A DNA stretch of 64,000 nt from Arthrobacter globiformis (GCF_003261175.1 NZ_QLNP01000089.1:1-64000); one strand, 5' to 3'. Positions 9,279 to 19,990 are shown, counted from the stretch's first letter. Translations and numbers: made by a program. Notes: a model not told the origin generated them from the letters alone.

Positions 9279-9474
9279 AGTGAAAAACTATTAGCCGGGG
9301 TCGGGGAAGGCCTCCGGATGATGTAACTCACTTTCGTGACAGGCAGGGCGCCTCCGGATGCCCTGCCATGTGAGTGTGGCGACGCACATGCCTGCGGCGT
9401 GCTCCGGCCTGTCCGGAGCCCACCATTCCGGTGACCGCCGCGGGTCCCACCTGTGCGTTTTTCCCCGTGCCCGG

Positions 9475-10665
9475 ATGGCTCAAAAGTTACGGGCAATCGT
9501 GGTCAACTTCTTCACGTCAGACGGCAAGTTCAGTTTCATCAAGGTCGGCACGCAACTGGTGGTGCTCTCGGCCCTCGTGCTGGGGCTCGTTGCCTTTGTG
9601 GGCAGCAACAAGACAGTCACCCTGAACGTGGACGGGAAAGTAAGCTCCGTCCAGACCTTTGGCGGCACCGTCGAGCAGGTGGTGAAGAGCGCGAACTTGG
9701 AGCTGCACCCGGCCGACCGCGTGTCTCCGGCGTTGGACTCCAGTGTTGCGAACGGCTCCGTCATTAACGTGAACATGGCGAAGGCCGTGAAGGTCAGCCT
9801 GGACGGTGCAGAGAAGACCGTGAGCACCACGGCGCAGGACGTGGCCGGGCTTGTGACCCAGCTCGGCGTTGCCAGCGCCTCTGAGCTCTCCGTGCCGAAG
9901 GACGCGCAGCTGGCCGTGGACGGTTCGTTCGTGGCCATTTCGACGCCGAAGACCGTCAACATCATCGCCGACGGCAAGGCCAAGAAAACCACCACCACAG
10001 CCGCCAACGTCGGTGAGGTCCTCAAGGACGCCGGAATCCGCCTCGCCGCCGCAGACCGGACGTCGCAGCCGGCACACGCCCCGGTGGTCAACAACATGGT
10101 GGTCAAGGTGTCCCGCGTTGCCGGCAAGACCGCTACCGTCACCGAAAAGGTCGCGTTCCAGACGCTCACCGCGGACAGCGACACCCTCCCCAAAGGTGAG
10201 GAAAAGGTCACCCAGGCCGGCGTGCCCGGTGAGACCACCCTCACCTATAAACTCGTCCTGGTCGACGGCCGGGAGGCCTCCCGGACGCTGGTTTCCAAGA
10301 CCACCACCCGCGAGCCGGTGACCGAAAAGATCACGGTCGGCACCAAGGAACAGCCCAAGCCCGCCCCCGCCGCCGCCGAGGCCGAAAGCGGGAACACCGG
10401 GGCAGCGGCCCCGGCAATGATGAACGTGGCCATGTGGGACAAGATCGCGCAGTGTGAATCCGGCGGCAACTGGTCCATCAACAGCGGCAACGGCTATTAC
10501 GGCGGCCTGCAGTTCGACGTCCAGACCTGGATCGGCTCCGGAGGCGGCGCCTACGCCCCGAACGCCAGCCAGGCGACGAAGGCACAGCAGATTGACATCG
10601 CTAACCATGTCTATGCCGAGCGCGGCCTTCAGCCGTGGGGCTGCGGCTGGGCAGCCAGCAGCTAG
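9475..10665 (+). CDS. rpfB: Resuscitation-promoting factor (DUF348-G5-transglycosylase domains)
   Basis: The 396-residue protein has the RpfB layout. An N-terminal signal/anchor segment (about residues 25-43) is followed by three DUF348 repeats (TVTLNVDGK, KVSLDGAEK, TVNIIADGK) to about residue 215. A G5 domain follows (VTEKVAFQTL to VTEKITVG), then an Ala/Pro linker, and a C-terminal lysozyme-like Rpf domain beginning WDKIAQCESGGNWSIN with the catalytic glutamate in CESGG. Rpf proteins cleave peptidoglycan and help dormant or slow-growing actinobacteria resume growth. The start is uncertain: ATG 9475 fits the anchor best, with a GTG at 9499 and an ATG at 9358 as alternatives, none with a strong ribosome-binding site. 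The gene lies in the conserved order between tatD and rsmA. Confidence 0.92.
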   Translation: MAQKLRAIVVNFFTSDGKFSFIKVGTQLVVLSALVLGLVAFVGSNKTVTLNVDGKVSSVQTFGGTVEQVVKSANLELHPADRVSPALDSSVANGSVINVNMAKAVKVSLDGAEKTVSTTAQDVAGLVTQLGVASASELSVPKDAQLAVDGSFVAISTPKTVNIIADGKAKKTTTTAANVGEVLKDAGIRLAAADRTSQPAHAPVVNNMVVKVSRVAGKTATVTEKVAFQTLTADSDTLPKGEEKVTQAGVPGETTLTYKLVLVDGREASRTLVSKTTTREPVTEKITVGTKEQPKPAPAAAEAESGNTGAAAPAMMNVAMWDKIAQCESGGNWSINSGNGYYGGLQFDVQTWIGSGGGAYAPNASQATKAQQIDIANHVYAERGLQPWGCGWAASS

Positions 10666-10740
10666 CTGCCGGCAGCAACAGCCACTGGCGCAGGTAAACC
10701 CTCGCCGCCGCGGCAGCTGACCACAGCCGCGGCGGCAGCC

Positions 10741-10773
10741 AAGGCCGGGTCCGGAACCTCCGGGCCCGGCCTT
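10741..10773 (+). terminator. Candidate terminator hairpin after rpfB
   Basis: A 15-bp stem with one T-G wobble (10741-10755 with 10759-10773) has a 3-nt loop. It is preceded by a second 10-bp inverted repeat (10705-10714 with 10726-10735). There is no T-run, so it may be a U-tract-less hairpin of the kind often seen in high-GC genomes. Confidence 0.45.
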
Positions 10774-10840
10774 CGCCGTCCCCTACTGACAATGACGTCC
10801 CCGCCCAACAGCGGGCCCCGCCCAATACTGAACCGCGGGA

Positions 10841-10846
10841 TAGGAT
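10841..10846 (+). promoter_or_regulatory. Probable -10 box of a leaderless rsmA transcript
   Basis: TAGGAT sits exactly 6 nt before the GTG start at 10853, and no Shine-Dalgarno sequence is visible. This implies rsmA-ispE can be transcribed separately from rpfB. Confidence 0.55.
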
Positions 10847-10852
10847 ACCTAG

Positions 10853-11740
10853 GTGACTGACCCGACCCCCTCCGCCTCCGGCACTGCGCCCGCTCCTCTG
10901 TTCGGTGCCTCCGATATCCGCAGGCTGGCCGGGGAGATCGGCGTCCGCCCCACCAAAACACTTGGCCAGAACTTCGTCATCGACGGCAACACCATCCGCA
11001 GGATCGTGGCCGCCGCCGGCATCGGACCGGACGAGACGGTCCTCGAAATCGGACCCGGGCTGGGGTCGCTGACGCTGGGACTCCTCGACGCCGCCAAGGC
11101 GGTGGTCGCCGTCGAAATTGACCCCGTCCTGGCTGCGAAGCTGCCGGAGACCATCCGGCAGTGGCGGCCCGACTCAACCGGTGACTTCCACCTGGTCCTC
11201 GCCGACGCCATGAAGGTGACCGAGCTGCCGGCCGAGCCCGCAGCGCTCGTCGCCAACCTTCCGTACAACGTCGCGGTGCCCGTGGTGCTCCACCTGCTGC
11301 AGAACTTCCCGTCGATCCGCCACGGCCTCGTCATGGTCCAGGACGAGGTCGCCGACCGGCTCGCCGCAGAACCGGGATCCAAGATTTATGGCGTGCCCTC
11401 GGTCAAGGCGGCCTGGTACAGCAGCATGCGCAAGGCCGGCATCATCGGCATGAACGTGTTCTGGCCCGCGCCTAAGATCCAGTCCGGGCTGGTGGCCTTC
11501 ACCCGGCGCGAGCCCCCGGCCACCACCGCCAGCCGCCGCGAGGTCTTCGCCGTCATCGATGCTGCGTTCGCCCAGCGTCGCAAGACACTCCGTGCAGCCC
11601 TGGCCGGGTGGGCCGGCAGCGCCGCCGAAGCGGAACGCTGCCTGGTTGCGGCCGGGGTCGACCCCACCGCGCGGGGCGAAGTGATCGACATCGCCGCGTT
11701 CGCGCGGATCGCCGAAGCCCGCGCGGCTGCGGACGCCTGA
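10853..11740 (+). CDS. rsmA: 16S rRNA (adenine1518-N6/adenine1519-N6)-dimethyltransferase
   Basis: A 295-residue KsgA/RsmA enzyme that dimethylates two adjacent adenines near the 3' end of 16S rRNA using S-adenosylmethionine. Signatures are [18 protein letters not shown] near residue 35, the SAM-binding loop [14 protein letters not shown], and the catalytic [11 protein letters not shown]. The start is a GTG placed by the leaderless-type box before it. The stop codon overlaps the ispE ATG by one base (TGATG), so the two are translationally coupled. Confidence 0.95.
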   Translation: MTDPTPSASGTAPAPLFGASDIRRLAGEIGVRPTKTLGQNFVIDGNTIRRIVAAAGIGPDETVLEIGPGLGSLTLGLLDAAKAVVAVEIDPVLAAKLPETIRQWRPDSTGDFHLVLADAMKVTELPAEPAALVANLPYNVAVPVVLHLLQNFPSIRHGLVMVQDEVADRLAAEPGSKIYGVPSVKAAWYSSMRKAGIIGMNVFWPAPKIQSGLVAFTRREPPATTASRREVFAVIDAAFAQRRKTLRAALAGWAGSAAEAERCLVAAGVDPTARGEVIDIAAFARIAEARAAADA

Positions 11741-12708
11741 TGGTGGTCCAGGGCGTGCGGGGGCGCTTTGCGGCAAGGACGGTCCGGGTCAAGGCTCCGG
11801 GCAAAGTAAACGTCTCGCTGGATGTCGGGCCGCTGCGGCCGGATGGCTACCACTCCGTGGCCAGTGTCTACCTGGCAGTGTCCCTGTACGAGGAAGTCGC
11901 GGCCACCAGCACACCATCCGACGGCATCACGGTCAGCATCAGCCCGGACAGCACGCTGGACCTCGACGGGGTGGACATCCCGCTCGACGAGCGGAACCTC
12001 GCCTACAAGGCAGCCGCCATCATGGCCGACGTGTCGGAACACTCCACCGGGGTACATCTTGAGATCACCAAGCGGGTGCCCGTGGCAGGCGGCATGGGCG
12101 GCGGTTCCGCGGATGCTGCCGCCACGCTCCTGGCCTGCGACGCGCTGTGGAACAGCGGCCTGTCCCGGGACGAACTCGCCCACCTCGCCGCCGAGCTCGG
12201 GGCGGATGTTCCCTTCGCCCTGCTGGGCGGCACGGCCGTAGGGCTGGGCGTGGGCGATGAACTGTCTCCCGCGCTCGCCAAGGCGCAGATGGACTGGGTC
12301 CTTGTCACCGCAGAGTTCGGGCTGTCCACTCCGGAAGTATTCCGGACGCTGGACCGGCTCCGCGATGCCGAGGGCGTCGACGGCGACGAGCCCACGGCTG
12401 TGGACCCCAAGATCCTGCAGGCCCTGCGCAGCGGCGACGCCGATGCCCTGAGCAGGGTGCTGGTCAACGACCTCCAGCGCGCGTCCATCGAACTCGCCCC
12501 CGGGCTCCGGGACACACTGGGACTGGGCGAGTCCTGCGGAGCCATTGCCGGGATCGTTTCAGGCTCCGGGCCCACGGTGGCCCTGCTGGCGCACAATCCC
12601 GAAGCGGCGGAGAATCTCGCCGGGGAGCTGCAGCACAAGGGGCTCAATGCACTGGCCGTCCACGGCCCCGTGCCCGGCGCGCGCATCATCTCCGATACGC
12701 TCCTTTAA
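11740..12708 (+). CDS. ispE: 4-diphosphocytidyl-2-C-methyl-D-erythritol kinase
   Basis: A 322-residue GHMP-family kinase of the non-mevalonate (MEP) isoprenoid pathway, phosphorylating CDP-methylerythritol. It shows the N-terminal APGKVNVSLDVGPLRPDGYH, the ATP-binding glycine loop VAGGMGGGSADAAATLL and the C-terminal GSGPTVALL. The ATG at 11740 overlaps the rsmA stop; an apparent extension further upstream only reads through rsmA in another frame. The rsmA-ispE pairing is conserved across actinobacteria. Confidence 0.95.
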   Translation: MVVQGVRGRFAARTVRVKAPGKVNVSLDVGPLRPDGYHSVASVYLAVSLYEEVAATSTPSDGITVSISPDSTLDLDGVDIPLDERNLAYKAAAIMADVSEHSTGVHLEITKRVPVAGGMGGGSADAAATLLACDALWNSGLSRDELAHLAAELGADVPFALLGGTAVGLGVGDELSPALAKAQMDWVLVTAEFGLSTPEVFRTLDRLRDAEGVDGDEPTAVDPKILQALRSGDADALSRVLVNDLQRASIELAPGLRDTLGLGESCGAIAGIVSGSGPTVALLAHNPEAAENLAGELQHKGLNALAVHGPVPGARIISDTLL

Positions 12709-12743
12709 TACCTTACAACCAACACACCAGAAAGCAGTTCCCC

Positions 12744-14591
<1,848 letters not shown>

Positions 14592-14610
14592 CCGGTTCCG
14601 AGTTTCCGTG

Positions 14611-14652
14611 CAGATAATGGGCAGCTAAAGGCCTTCGAAGTCCCATTATCTG
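14611..14652. repeat. Perfect 11-bp intergenic inverted repeat between ABC-F and TetR genes
   Basis: CAGATAATGGG at 14611-14621 is repeated in inverse orientation at 14642-14652, around a 20-nt centre that itself contains AAGGCCTT. It sits between convergent genes, so it could act as a bidirectional transcription end, but neither side has a T-run. It may belong to a dispersed palindromic repeat family. Confidence 0.6.
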
Positions 14653-14681
14653 GACAAAACTCCATCCGGAGGTGGGCAGGA

Positions 14682-15368
14682 CTAAGCCTCGCTGCGGAGT
14701 TCCGGGTCCTTTTTGAGGCCGGTCAGGCCGTTCCAGGCCAGGTTGACGAGGTGCGCGGCGACGTCCCGCTTGTCCGGCTGGCGGGCGTCCTGCCACCACT
14801 GGCCCGTCATCGCCACCATGCCCACGAGCATCTGCGCGTACATGGCGCCGTCGGCTGCGCTGAACCCGCGGCGGGCGAATTCGTCGGACAGGATGTGTTC
14901 AACACGGGCGGTCACGTGGGAGAGCAGCGTGGAGAAGGCGCCTTCGGGCTGGGACGGGGGAGCGTCCCGCATGAGGATGCGGAAGCCGTCGGTGCGTTCC
15001 TCGATGTAGGTGAGGAGGGCCAGGGCGGCGCGCTCCACGAGGACCCTCGGCTTGGCTTCCTGGGTGAGCGCGTCGTTGATGGCCGCGAGCAGGATCCGGA
15101 ACTCGTACTCGACGACCTGCGTGTACAGGCCTTCCTTCGAGCCGAAGTGCTCGTAGATCACGGGCTTGGAAACGCCGGCCGCGGCCGCAATCTCCTCGAT
15201 GGTGGTGCCGTCCAGCCCCCGCACCGCGAAAAGGGCCCGTCCCACTTCGATGAGCTGGGACCGCCGCTGCGGTCCTGTCATCCGCGACCGGGGGATGCGC
15301 CCCGCGGCGGCGTCGGGCCTTGCTGGCAGGTTCCCCGGACCGTCAGTTGTCCCTGTGCTGTTGCTCAC
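14682..15368 (-). CDS. TetR/AcrR-family transcriptional regulator
   Basis: A 228-residue regulator with the classic N-terminal helix-turn-helix (about residues 30-75): RSQLIEVGRALFAVRG, TTIEEIAAAAGVSKPVIYEH, FGSKEGLY. The C-terminal half is the helical ligand-binding and dimerisation domain; the ligand is unknown. GTG 15368 (VSNSTGTT) is taken as the start; a longer reading would run into GC-rich sequence with no ribosome-binding site. It lies alone, convergent with the ABC-F gene and divergent from tRNA-Gln, so its target is not evident. Confidence 0.88.
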   Translation of the reverse strand: MSNSTGTTDGPGNLPARPDAAAGRIPRSRMTGPQRRSQLIEVGRALFAVRGLDGTTIEEIAAAAGVSKPVIYEHFGSKEGLYTQVVEYEFRILLAAINDALTQEAKPRVLVERAALALLTYIEERTDGFRILMRDAPPSQPEGAFSTLLSHVTARVEHILSDEFARRGFSAADGAMYAQMLVGMVAMTGQWWQDARQPDKRDVAAHLVNLAWNGLTGLKKDPELRSEA

Positions 15369-15528
15369 CGTCCAATCATGCCCTACGTCAAGCGGCGGGC
15401 AGGGGTGGCGGCGGGTCCCGGCGCGCTGGCCCGACCGGCGCCGGGGCACCCGCAGCGCCGAGGTCGCACGAGCGTCAACGTTCGTGGCAGAATTGGTTCT
15501 CGTGCCCGGGCTAAGCGCCGGGGCGCGG

Positions 15529-15600
15529 TCCGCTCTGGTGTAATGGCAGCACCCCGGCCTTTGGAGCCGTGGAGTATAGGTTCGAATCCTATGGGCGGAA
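15529..15600 (+). tRNA. tRNA-Gln (anticodon TTG)
   Basis: The 72 nt fold into a full cloverleaf. The 7-bp acceptor stem pairs TCCGCTC with GGGCGGA with one T-G pair. The D arm contains GGCAGCAC, the anticodon loop CTTTGGA gives TTG, and the T arm ATAGG-TTCGAAT-CCTAT is perfect. The anticodon stem has one outer mismatch. The discriminator is A and CCA is not encoded. tRNA-Gln just upstream of glmU is a common actinobacterial arrangement. Confidence 0.95.
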
Positions 15601-15721
15601 CAGCTGCATCAGAGGTGTCCAGTAGGATGAACCCTGTTGCCGGTTCCGGGCACAGGCCCGGACACCGCCGCGCAGGCAGCCGCGGATGCAGTAAGCGCAA
15701 CCGAGCAAGGAGAGCCCGTAC

Positions 15722-17212
15722 GTGAGCCCCGACAAGTCCGGCCCAGCCGCCGTTATCGTCCTAGCTGCAGGCGCCGGTACCCGGATGAAATCCCGTACCC
15801 CCAAGATCCTCCACGAAATCGGCGGCCGTTCCATGGTGGGCCACGCCCTGCTCGCCGCCCGCAGCATCAGCCCAGAACGCCTGGCCCTGGTGGTCCGGCA
15901 CGAGCGCGACCGCGTCGCTGCCCACCTCACCGAACTCGATCCTGACGCCCTAATCGTGGACCAGGACGAGGTTCCCGGCACCGGACGCGCCGTCGAAGTT
16001 GCCCTCGAAGCCTTGGACGCCAAGGAGCCTTTAGCCGGAACCGTCGTAGTCACCTACGGCGATGTCCCGCTGCTCACCGGTGAAATGCTTGCCGAACTCG
16101 TCTCCACTCACCAGCGCGACGGCAACGCGGTCACCGTGCTCACCGCGATCCTGGACGACGCCACCGGCTACGGCCGCATTCTCCGCGGCGAAGACGGCAC
16201 CGTAACCGGCATCCGCGAGCACAAGGACGCAACCGACGCCGAACGTGCGATCCGCGAGATCAACTCCGGCATCTACGCCTTTAACGCCGCTGTCCTCCGC
16301 GACGCCCTCGGCCACGTCACCACCGATAACTCACAGGGCGAAAAGTACCTGACCGATGTTCTCGGGCTTGCCCGCGAGGCAGGCGGCCGCGTGGCCGCCG
16401 TCGTCACCGCCGACCGCTGGCAGGTCGAAGGCGCCAACGACCGCGTCCAGCTGGCCGCCCTCGGCGCCGAGCACAACCGCCGGATCGTGGAAGCCTGGAT
16501 GCGCGCCGGTGTTACCGTCGTCGATCCCGCCACCACCTGGATCGACTCCACGGTTACCCTGGCGGAGGACGTCCGGATCCTGCCCAACACCCAGCTGCAC
16601 GGCGCCACCACGGTGGCGCGGGACGCCGTCGTCGGCCCCGACTCCACACTGACGGATGTCAGCATCGGCGAGGGTGCCAAGGTGACCCGGACCCACGGTT
16701 CCGGCGCGGAGATCGGTGCCGGGGCCAGCGTTGGCCCCTTCACCTACCTGCGTCCCGGAACGGTCCTGGGCGAGACAGGCAAGATCGGCGCCTTCTACGA
16801 AACCAAGAACGTCAGGATCGGCCGCGGCTCCAAGCTGTCCCACCTGGGCTACGCCGGGGACGCCGAGATCGGCGAGGACACCAACATCGGCTGCGGCAAC
16901 ATCACCGCGAACTACGACGGCGAGAAGAAGCACCGCACGGTGATCGGCTCGGGCGTGCGCACCGGCTCCAACACAGTATTCGTCGCTCCGGTCACGGTGG
17001 GGGACGGTGCCTACAGCGGCGCCGGAGCCGTGATCCGCAAGGACGTGCCCGCCGGCGCCCTGGCGCTGTCCATGGCAGCACAGCGCAACGCCGAGGGCTG
17101 GGTCGCGGCCAACCGCCCCGGCTCGCTCTCCGCGGAACTGGCAGAAGCCGCCGCGGCCCGCGAAGGCCGCACTGAGACCTCAAATTCCCCCGCATCTACA
17201 GAAGAGGGCTAG
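15722..17212 (+). CDS. glmU: Bifunctional N-acetylglucosamine-1-phosphate uridyltransferase/glucosamine-1-phosphate acetyltransferase
   Basis: A 496-residue enzyme catalysing the last two steps to UDP-GlcNAc, the precursor of peptidoglycan. The N-terminal nucleotidyltransferase domain begins VLAAGAGTRMKSRTPKIL and has the QDEVPGTGRAV region. The C-terminal left-handed beta-helix acetyltransferase contains ETKNVRIGRGSKLSHLGYAG, CGNITANYDGEKKHRT and SGVRTGSNTVFVAPV. The GTG start follows AAGGAG. It lies 6 nt upstream of prs, so the two form an operon. Confidence 0.97.
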   Translation: MSPDKSGPAAVIVLAAGAGTRMKSRTPKILHEIGGRSMVGHALLAARSISPERLALVVRHERDRVAAHLTELDPDALIVDQDEVPGTGRAVEVALEALDAKEPLAGTVVVTYGDVPLLTGEMLAELVSTHQRDGNAVTVLTAILDDATGYGRILRGEDGTVTGIREHKDATDAERAIREINSGIYAFNAAVLRDALGHVTTDNSQGEKYLTDVLGLAREAGGRVAAVVTADRWQVEGANDRVQLAALGAEHNRRIVEAWMRAGVTVVDPATTWIDSTVTLAEDVRILPNTQLHGATTVARDAVVGPDSTLTDVSIGEGAKVTRTHGSGAEIGAGASVGPFTYLRPGTVLGETGKIGAFYETKNVRIGRGSKLSHLGYAGDAEIGEDTNIGCGNITANYDGEKKHRTVIGSGVRTGSNTVFVAPVTVGDGAYSGAGAVIRKDVPAGALALSMAAQRNAEGWVAANRPGSLSAELAEAAAAREGRTETSNSPASTEEG

Positions 17213-17217
17213 CAACC

Positions 17218-18198
17218 ATGACCGAAATTACGGCTCACGGCGAGAAGAAACTGGTGCTCGCCGCAGGGCGTGCACACCCGGAGCTTGCCCGGGAGATCGC
17301 CAAGGAGCTGGGCACGGAACTGCTGCCTGTGGACGCCTACGACTTCGCCAACGGCGAGATCTACGTCCGCGCCGGGGAGAGCGTCCGCGGAACCGATGCC
17401 TTCGTCATCCAGGCGCACCCCGCGCCGCTGAACAACTGGCTCATGGAACAGCTGATCATGATTGATTCGCTGAAGCGTGCCTCGGCCAAGCGGATCACCG
17501 TTGTTTCGCCGTTCTACCCGTACTCACGCCAGGACAAGAAGGGCCGCGGGCGCGAGCCGATCTCCGCCCGCCTCGTGGCCGACATGTACAAGACGGCCGG
17601 CGCTGACCGCATCATGAGCGTGGACCTGCACACTTCGCAGATCCAGGGCTTCTTCGACGGCCCGGTGGACCACCTCATGGCCATCCCGCTGCTGGCGGAC
17701 TACATCCGCACCCGGGTCAGCGCCGACAACATCACCGTGGTCTCGCCGGACACCGGCCGTGTGCGCGTGGCCGAGCAGTGGGCCGAGCGCCTCGGCGGCG
17801 CTCCGCTGGCGTTCGTCCACAAGAGCCGCGACCTGACCGTGCCCAACCAGGCCGTGTCCAAGACAGTGGTGGGCCAGATCGAGGGCCGCACCTGCGTGCT
17901 GATCGACGACATGATCGACACCGGCGGAACCATCTCCGGCGCCGTGCAGGTGCTCAAGAACGCCGGCGCCAAGGACGTCATCATCGCGGCCACCCACGCG
18001 GTGTTCTCCGAGCCCGCCGCCCGGCGCCTCTCTGAGTCCGGTGCCCGCGAAGTGGTGGTCACCAACACACTGCCCATCCCCGCCGACAAGCGTTTCCCCG
18101 AGCTCACCGTCCTGTCCATCGCGCCGCTCATCGCCCGGGCCATCCGGGAAGTGTTCGACGACGGTTCGGTCACCAGCCTGTTCGACGGCAACGCCTAA
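17218..18198 (+). CDS. prs: Ribose-phosphate pyrophosphokinase
   Basis: A 326-residue PRPP synthetase (ribose 5-phosphate + ATP to PRPP + AMP), feeding purine, pyrimidine, histidine, tryptophan and NAD synthesis. Hallmarks are the flexible-loop region YPYSRQDKKGRGREPISARL, the metal/ATP site VDLHTSQIQGFFDGPVDHL and the PRPP-binding loop LIDDMIDTGGTISGA. The ATG follows GAAGAGG. It is translated close behind glmU and followed by a large hairpin. Confidence 0.97.
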   Translation: MTEITAHGEKKLVLAAGRAHPELAREIAKELGTELLPVDAYDFANGEIYVRAGESVRGTDAFVIQAHPAPLNNWLMEQLIMIDSLKRASAKRITVVSPFYPYSRQDKKGRGREPISARLVADMYKTAGADRIMSVDLHTSQIQGFFDGPVDHLMAIPLLADYIRTRVSADNITVVSPDTGRVRVAEQWAERLGGAPLAFVHKSRDLTVPNQAVSKTVVGQIEGRTCVLIDDMIDTGGTISGAVQVLKNAGAKDVIIAATHAVFSEPAARRLSESGAREVVVTNTLPIPADKRFPELTVLSIAPLIARAIREVFDDGSVTSLFDGNA

Positions 18199-18205
18199 CG
18201 GCGTT

Positions 18206-18262
18206 GGGCCCCCGCCAGCAGGGTTCCCTGAGTGAGCTTGCGAGCTCAGGGAGCTGGTGGGG
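18206..18262. repeat. Large hairpin after prs; member of a dispersed repeat
   Basis: Outer arms 18210-18219 and 18253-18262 pair with one wobble, and inner arms TCCCTGAG (18225-18232) and CTCAGGGA (18245-18252) pair perfectly. The structure begins within 12 bp of the prs stop and probably serves as its terminator. The first 39 bases (18206-18244) match 38861-38899 on the other strand at 34 of 39 positions, so this is also a copy of a dispersed intergenic element. Confidence 0.65.
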
Positions 18263-18500
18263 AACCAGCGGCGCTCGGCTCGTTTTCAGTAAACGGGCCG
18301 GGCGCTGGTAAGCTTTTCCCCGATACCTTGGCGAGGGAGAGCACCGGAAATCCGTATGCACGGAACACAGGTTGCTGGTCTCCGTTATCGACTGGGTCTG
18401 AATCACCCTTCTGGTGGGGCCGCCTTCGGGCCGCCCGGCGTTGAAGGTCACTCCAGACCTCCGCCCTTGCTGAAACACTAATTGCTACCAGGAGATTCAC
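18263..18500. other. Leader and promoter region of rplY
   Basis: The gap between prs and rplY is 302 bp and has no credible gene. Its first part is the repeat/hairpin after prs. The rest contains a GC-rich inverted stretch near 18418-18440 and a good AGGAG ribosome-binding site before the rplY ATG. A long leader before a ribosomal/stress protein could be regulatory, but I recognise no known riboswitch or r-protein leader in it. Confidence 0.4.
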
Positions 18501-19109
18501 ATGTCTGAGCAGAAGCTCGCAGCAGAAGCCCGCACCGAATTCGGCAAGGGCTTCGCCCGCCGCGCCCGCATGGCCGGTCAGATCCCCGCCGTGATCTACG
18601 GCCACGGCGCAGAGCCCATCCACATCACCCTCCCCGCCAAGGCCACCACCCTCGCCGTGCGCACTGCGAATGCCCTGCTGTCCCTCGACCTCAACGGCGA
18701 AGGCCACCTGGCCCTGGTCAAGGACATCCAGCGCGACCCGATCAAGCAGATCATCGAGCACATCGACCTCCTGACCGTCCGCCAGGGCGAGAAGGTCACC
18801 GTGGACGTAGCCGTGCACGTAGTTGGCGAAACCGCTCCGGGTACCGCTCACAACCTGGAACTCACCGTCATCTCCCTCGAGGCAGAAGCAACGCACCTGC
18901 CCGAGTCCGTCGAGGTGAACATCGAGGGCCGCGCCGCCGGCGAGCACATCCACGCCTCCGACCTCGTGCTGCCCACGGGCTCCGTCCTGCTGACCGACCC
19001 CGAGGCGCTGGTCGTCAACATCTCCGAGGCCGCAGCAACGGCCGAAGAGGGCGAAGCCGAGGAAGCCGCCGCAGAAGCGGCACCGGCCGAAGCAGCTGCT
19101 GCCGAGTAA
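18501..19109 (+). CDS. rplY: 50S ribosomal protein L25/general stress protein Ctc
   Basis: A 202-residue protein of the long L25 (TL5/Ctc) type. An N-terminal 5S-rRNA-binding domain of about 95 residues (EARTEFGKGFARRARMAG, VIYGHGAEP, LVKDIQRDPIKQIIEHIDL) is followed by a beta-rich C-terminal domain and an acidic Ala/Glu-rich tail from about residue 170. It binds 5S rRNA in the large subunit. The ATG follows AGGAG. The order prs-rplY-pth is conserved in actinobacteria. Confidence 0.96.
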   Translation: MSEQKLAAEARTEFGKGFARRARMAGQIPAVIYGHGAEPIHITLPAKATTLAVRTANALLSLDLNGEGHLALVKDIQRDPIKQIIEHIDLLTVRQGEKVTVDVAVHVVGETAPGTAHNLELTVISLEAEATHLPESVEVNIEGRAAGEHIHASDLVLPTGSVLLTDPEALVVNISEAAATAEEGEAEEAAAEAAPAEAAAAE

Positions 19110-19149
19110 TTCGGGCACAACCTTCCCGCGCCACACAGGGCGCGCACCG

Positions 19150-19177
19150 GTGGCCGGGTCCTTTCGGGCCCGGCCAC
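19150..19177 (+). terminator. Terminator hairpin after rplY
   Basis: A 12-bp stem with one T-G wobble (19150-19161 with 19166-19177) closes a TTTC loop, 40 bp after the rplY stop. No T-run follows. Confidence 0.55.
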
Positions 19178-19219
19178 TGCCGTCCCTGCCTGCCCCGCGC
19201 GCAGGCAAAACCCCCGCCT

Positions 19220-19225
19220 TAGGAT
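19220..19225 (+). promoter_or_regulatory. Probable -10 box of a leaderless pth transcript
   Basis: TAGGAT lies exactly 6 nt before the ATG at 19232, with no Shine-Dalgarno sequence between. Confidence 0.55.
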
Positions 19226-19231
19226 TGATTC

Positions 19232-19816
19232 ATGACTGACACCTGGCTGATCGTAGGCCTCGGCAACCCCGGACCCGAATACAGCGGCAACCGGCACAAC
19301 GTCGGCCAGATGGTGCTTGACGGGCTGGCCGGTCGCATCGGCGGAAAGTTCAAGGCGCACAAGGCCAGGGCCCTCGTCCTGGAAGGCCGGCTGGGTATCG
19401 GCGGTCCCCAGGTGGTGCTGGCGAAGCCTGGCACGTACATGAACGTTTCCGGCGGCCCGGTGTCCGCGCTTGCCAGGTTTTACGACGTCGAGCCGTCCCG
19501 GGTGGTGGCCGTCCATGACGAGATCGACATCCCCTTTAATACTGTAAAGCTGAAGATCGGCGGCGGCGAGGGAGGGCACAACGGTCTCCGGGACATCTCC
19601 AGGGCACTCGCCACCAAGGACTACCTCCGCGTCCGGGTGGGAGTCGGCCGGCCGCCGGGCCGGATGGACACTGCCGACTATGTACTTCGGGATTTCGGCA
19701 CCGCGGAGAAGAAGGAACTGCCCTTCCTGCTCGATGATGCCGCTGACGCCGTCGAGCTCCTGGTCAGGGAGGGCCTGATGGCCGCGCAGCAGCAGTTCCA
19801 CTCCGCCAAGGTCTAG
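19232..19816 (+). CDS. pth: Peptidyl-tRNA hydrolase
   Basis: A 194-residue Pth enzyme that releases peptides from peptidyl-tRNA dropped by ribosomes. All family motifs are present: [20 protein letters not shown] with the catalytic histidine, [13 protein letters not shown], the acidic VHDEIDIPF, and [13 protein letters not shown]. Length is typical. It is transcribed after the rplY terminator from its own leaderless-type promoter. Confidence 0.96.
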   Translation: MTDTWLIVGLGNPGPEYSGNRHNVGQMVLDGLAGRIGGKFKAHKARALVLEGRLGIGGPQVVLAKPGTYMNVSGGPVSALARFYDVEPSRVVAVHDEIDIPFNTVKLKIGGGEGGHNGLRDISRALATKDYLRVRVGVGRPPGRMDTADYVLRDFGTAEKKELPFLLDDAADAVELLVREGLMAAQQQFHSAKV

Positions 19817-19990
19817 CGCCCTCTCCCTCGGTTTTTCCTCTGCACCGCACGAACCCTCAAGGTCGCATCAAGGTCTGCGAAATGTGAACGCAGTGCCCTG
19901 TATCCCCGCAAAGTAACGGGGTAGTCTACTTTCTAAGCGGGGGAGGCGATGGAGCCTTTATCCTGCCGGGCGGGATGTAAGGAAAAGTTC

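Noticed and set aside
9203-9474. Possible ydaO/yuaA (c-di-AMP) riboswitch before rpfB
   Set aside because: The leader is long and GC-rich with GGGG and GGGGAA runs, but I could not find the conserved GGGUGAA-type core or a credible two-fold pseudosymmetric layout.
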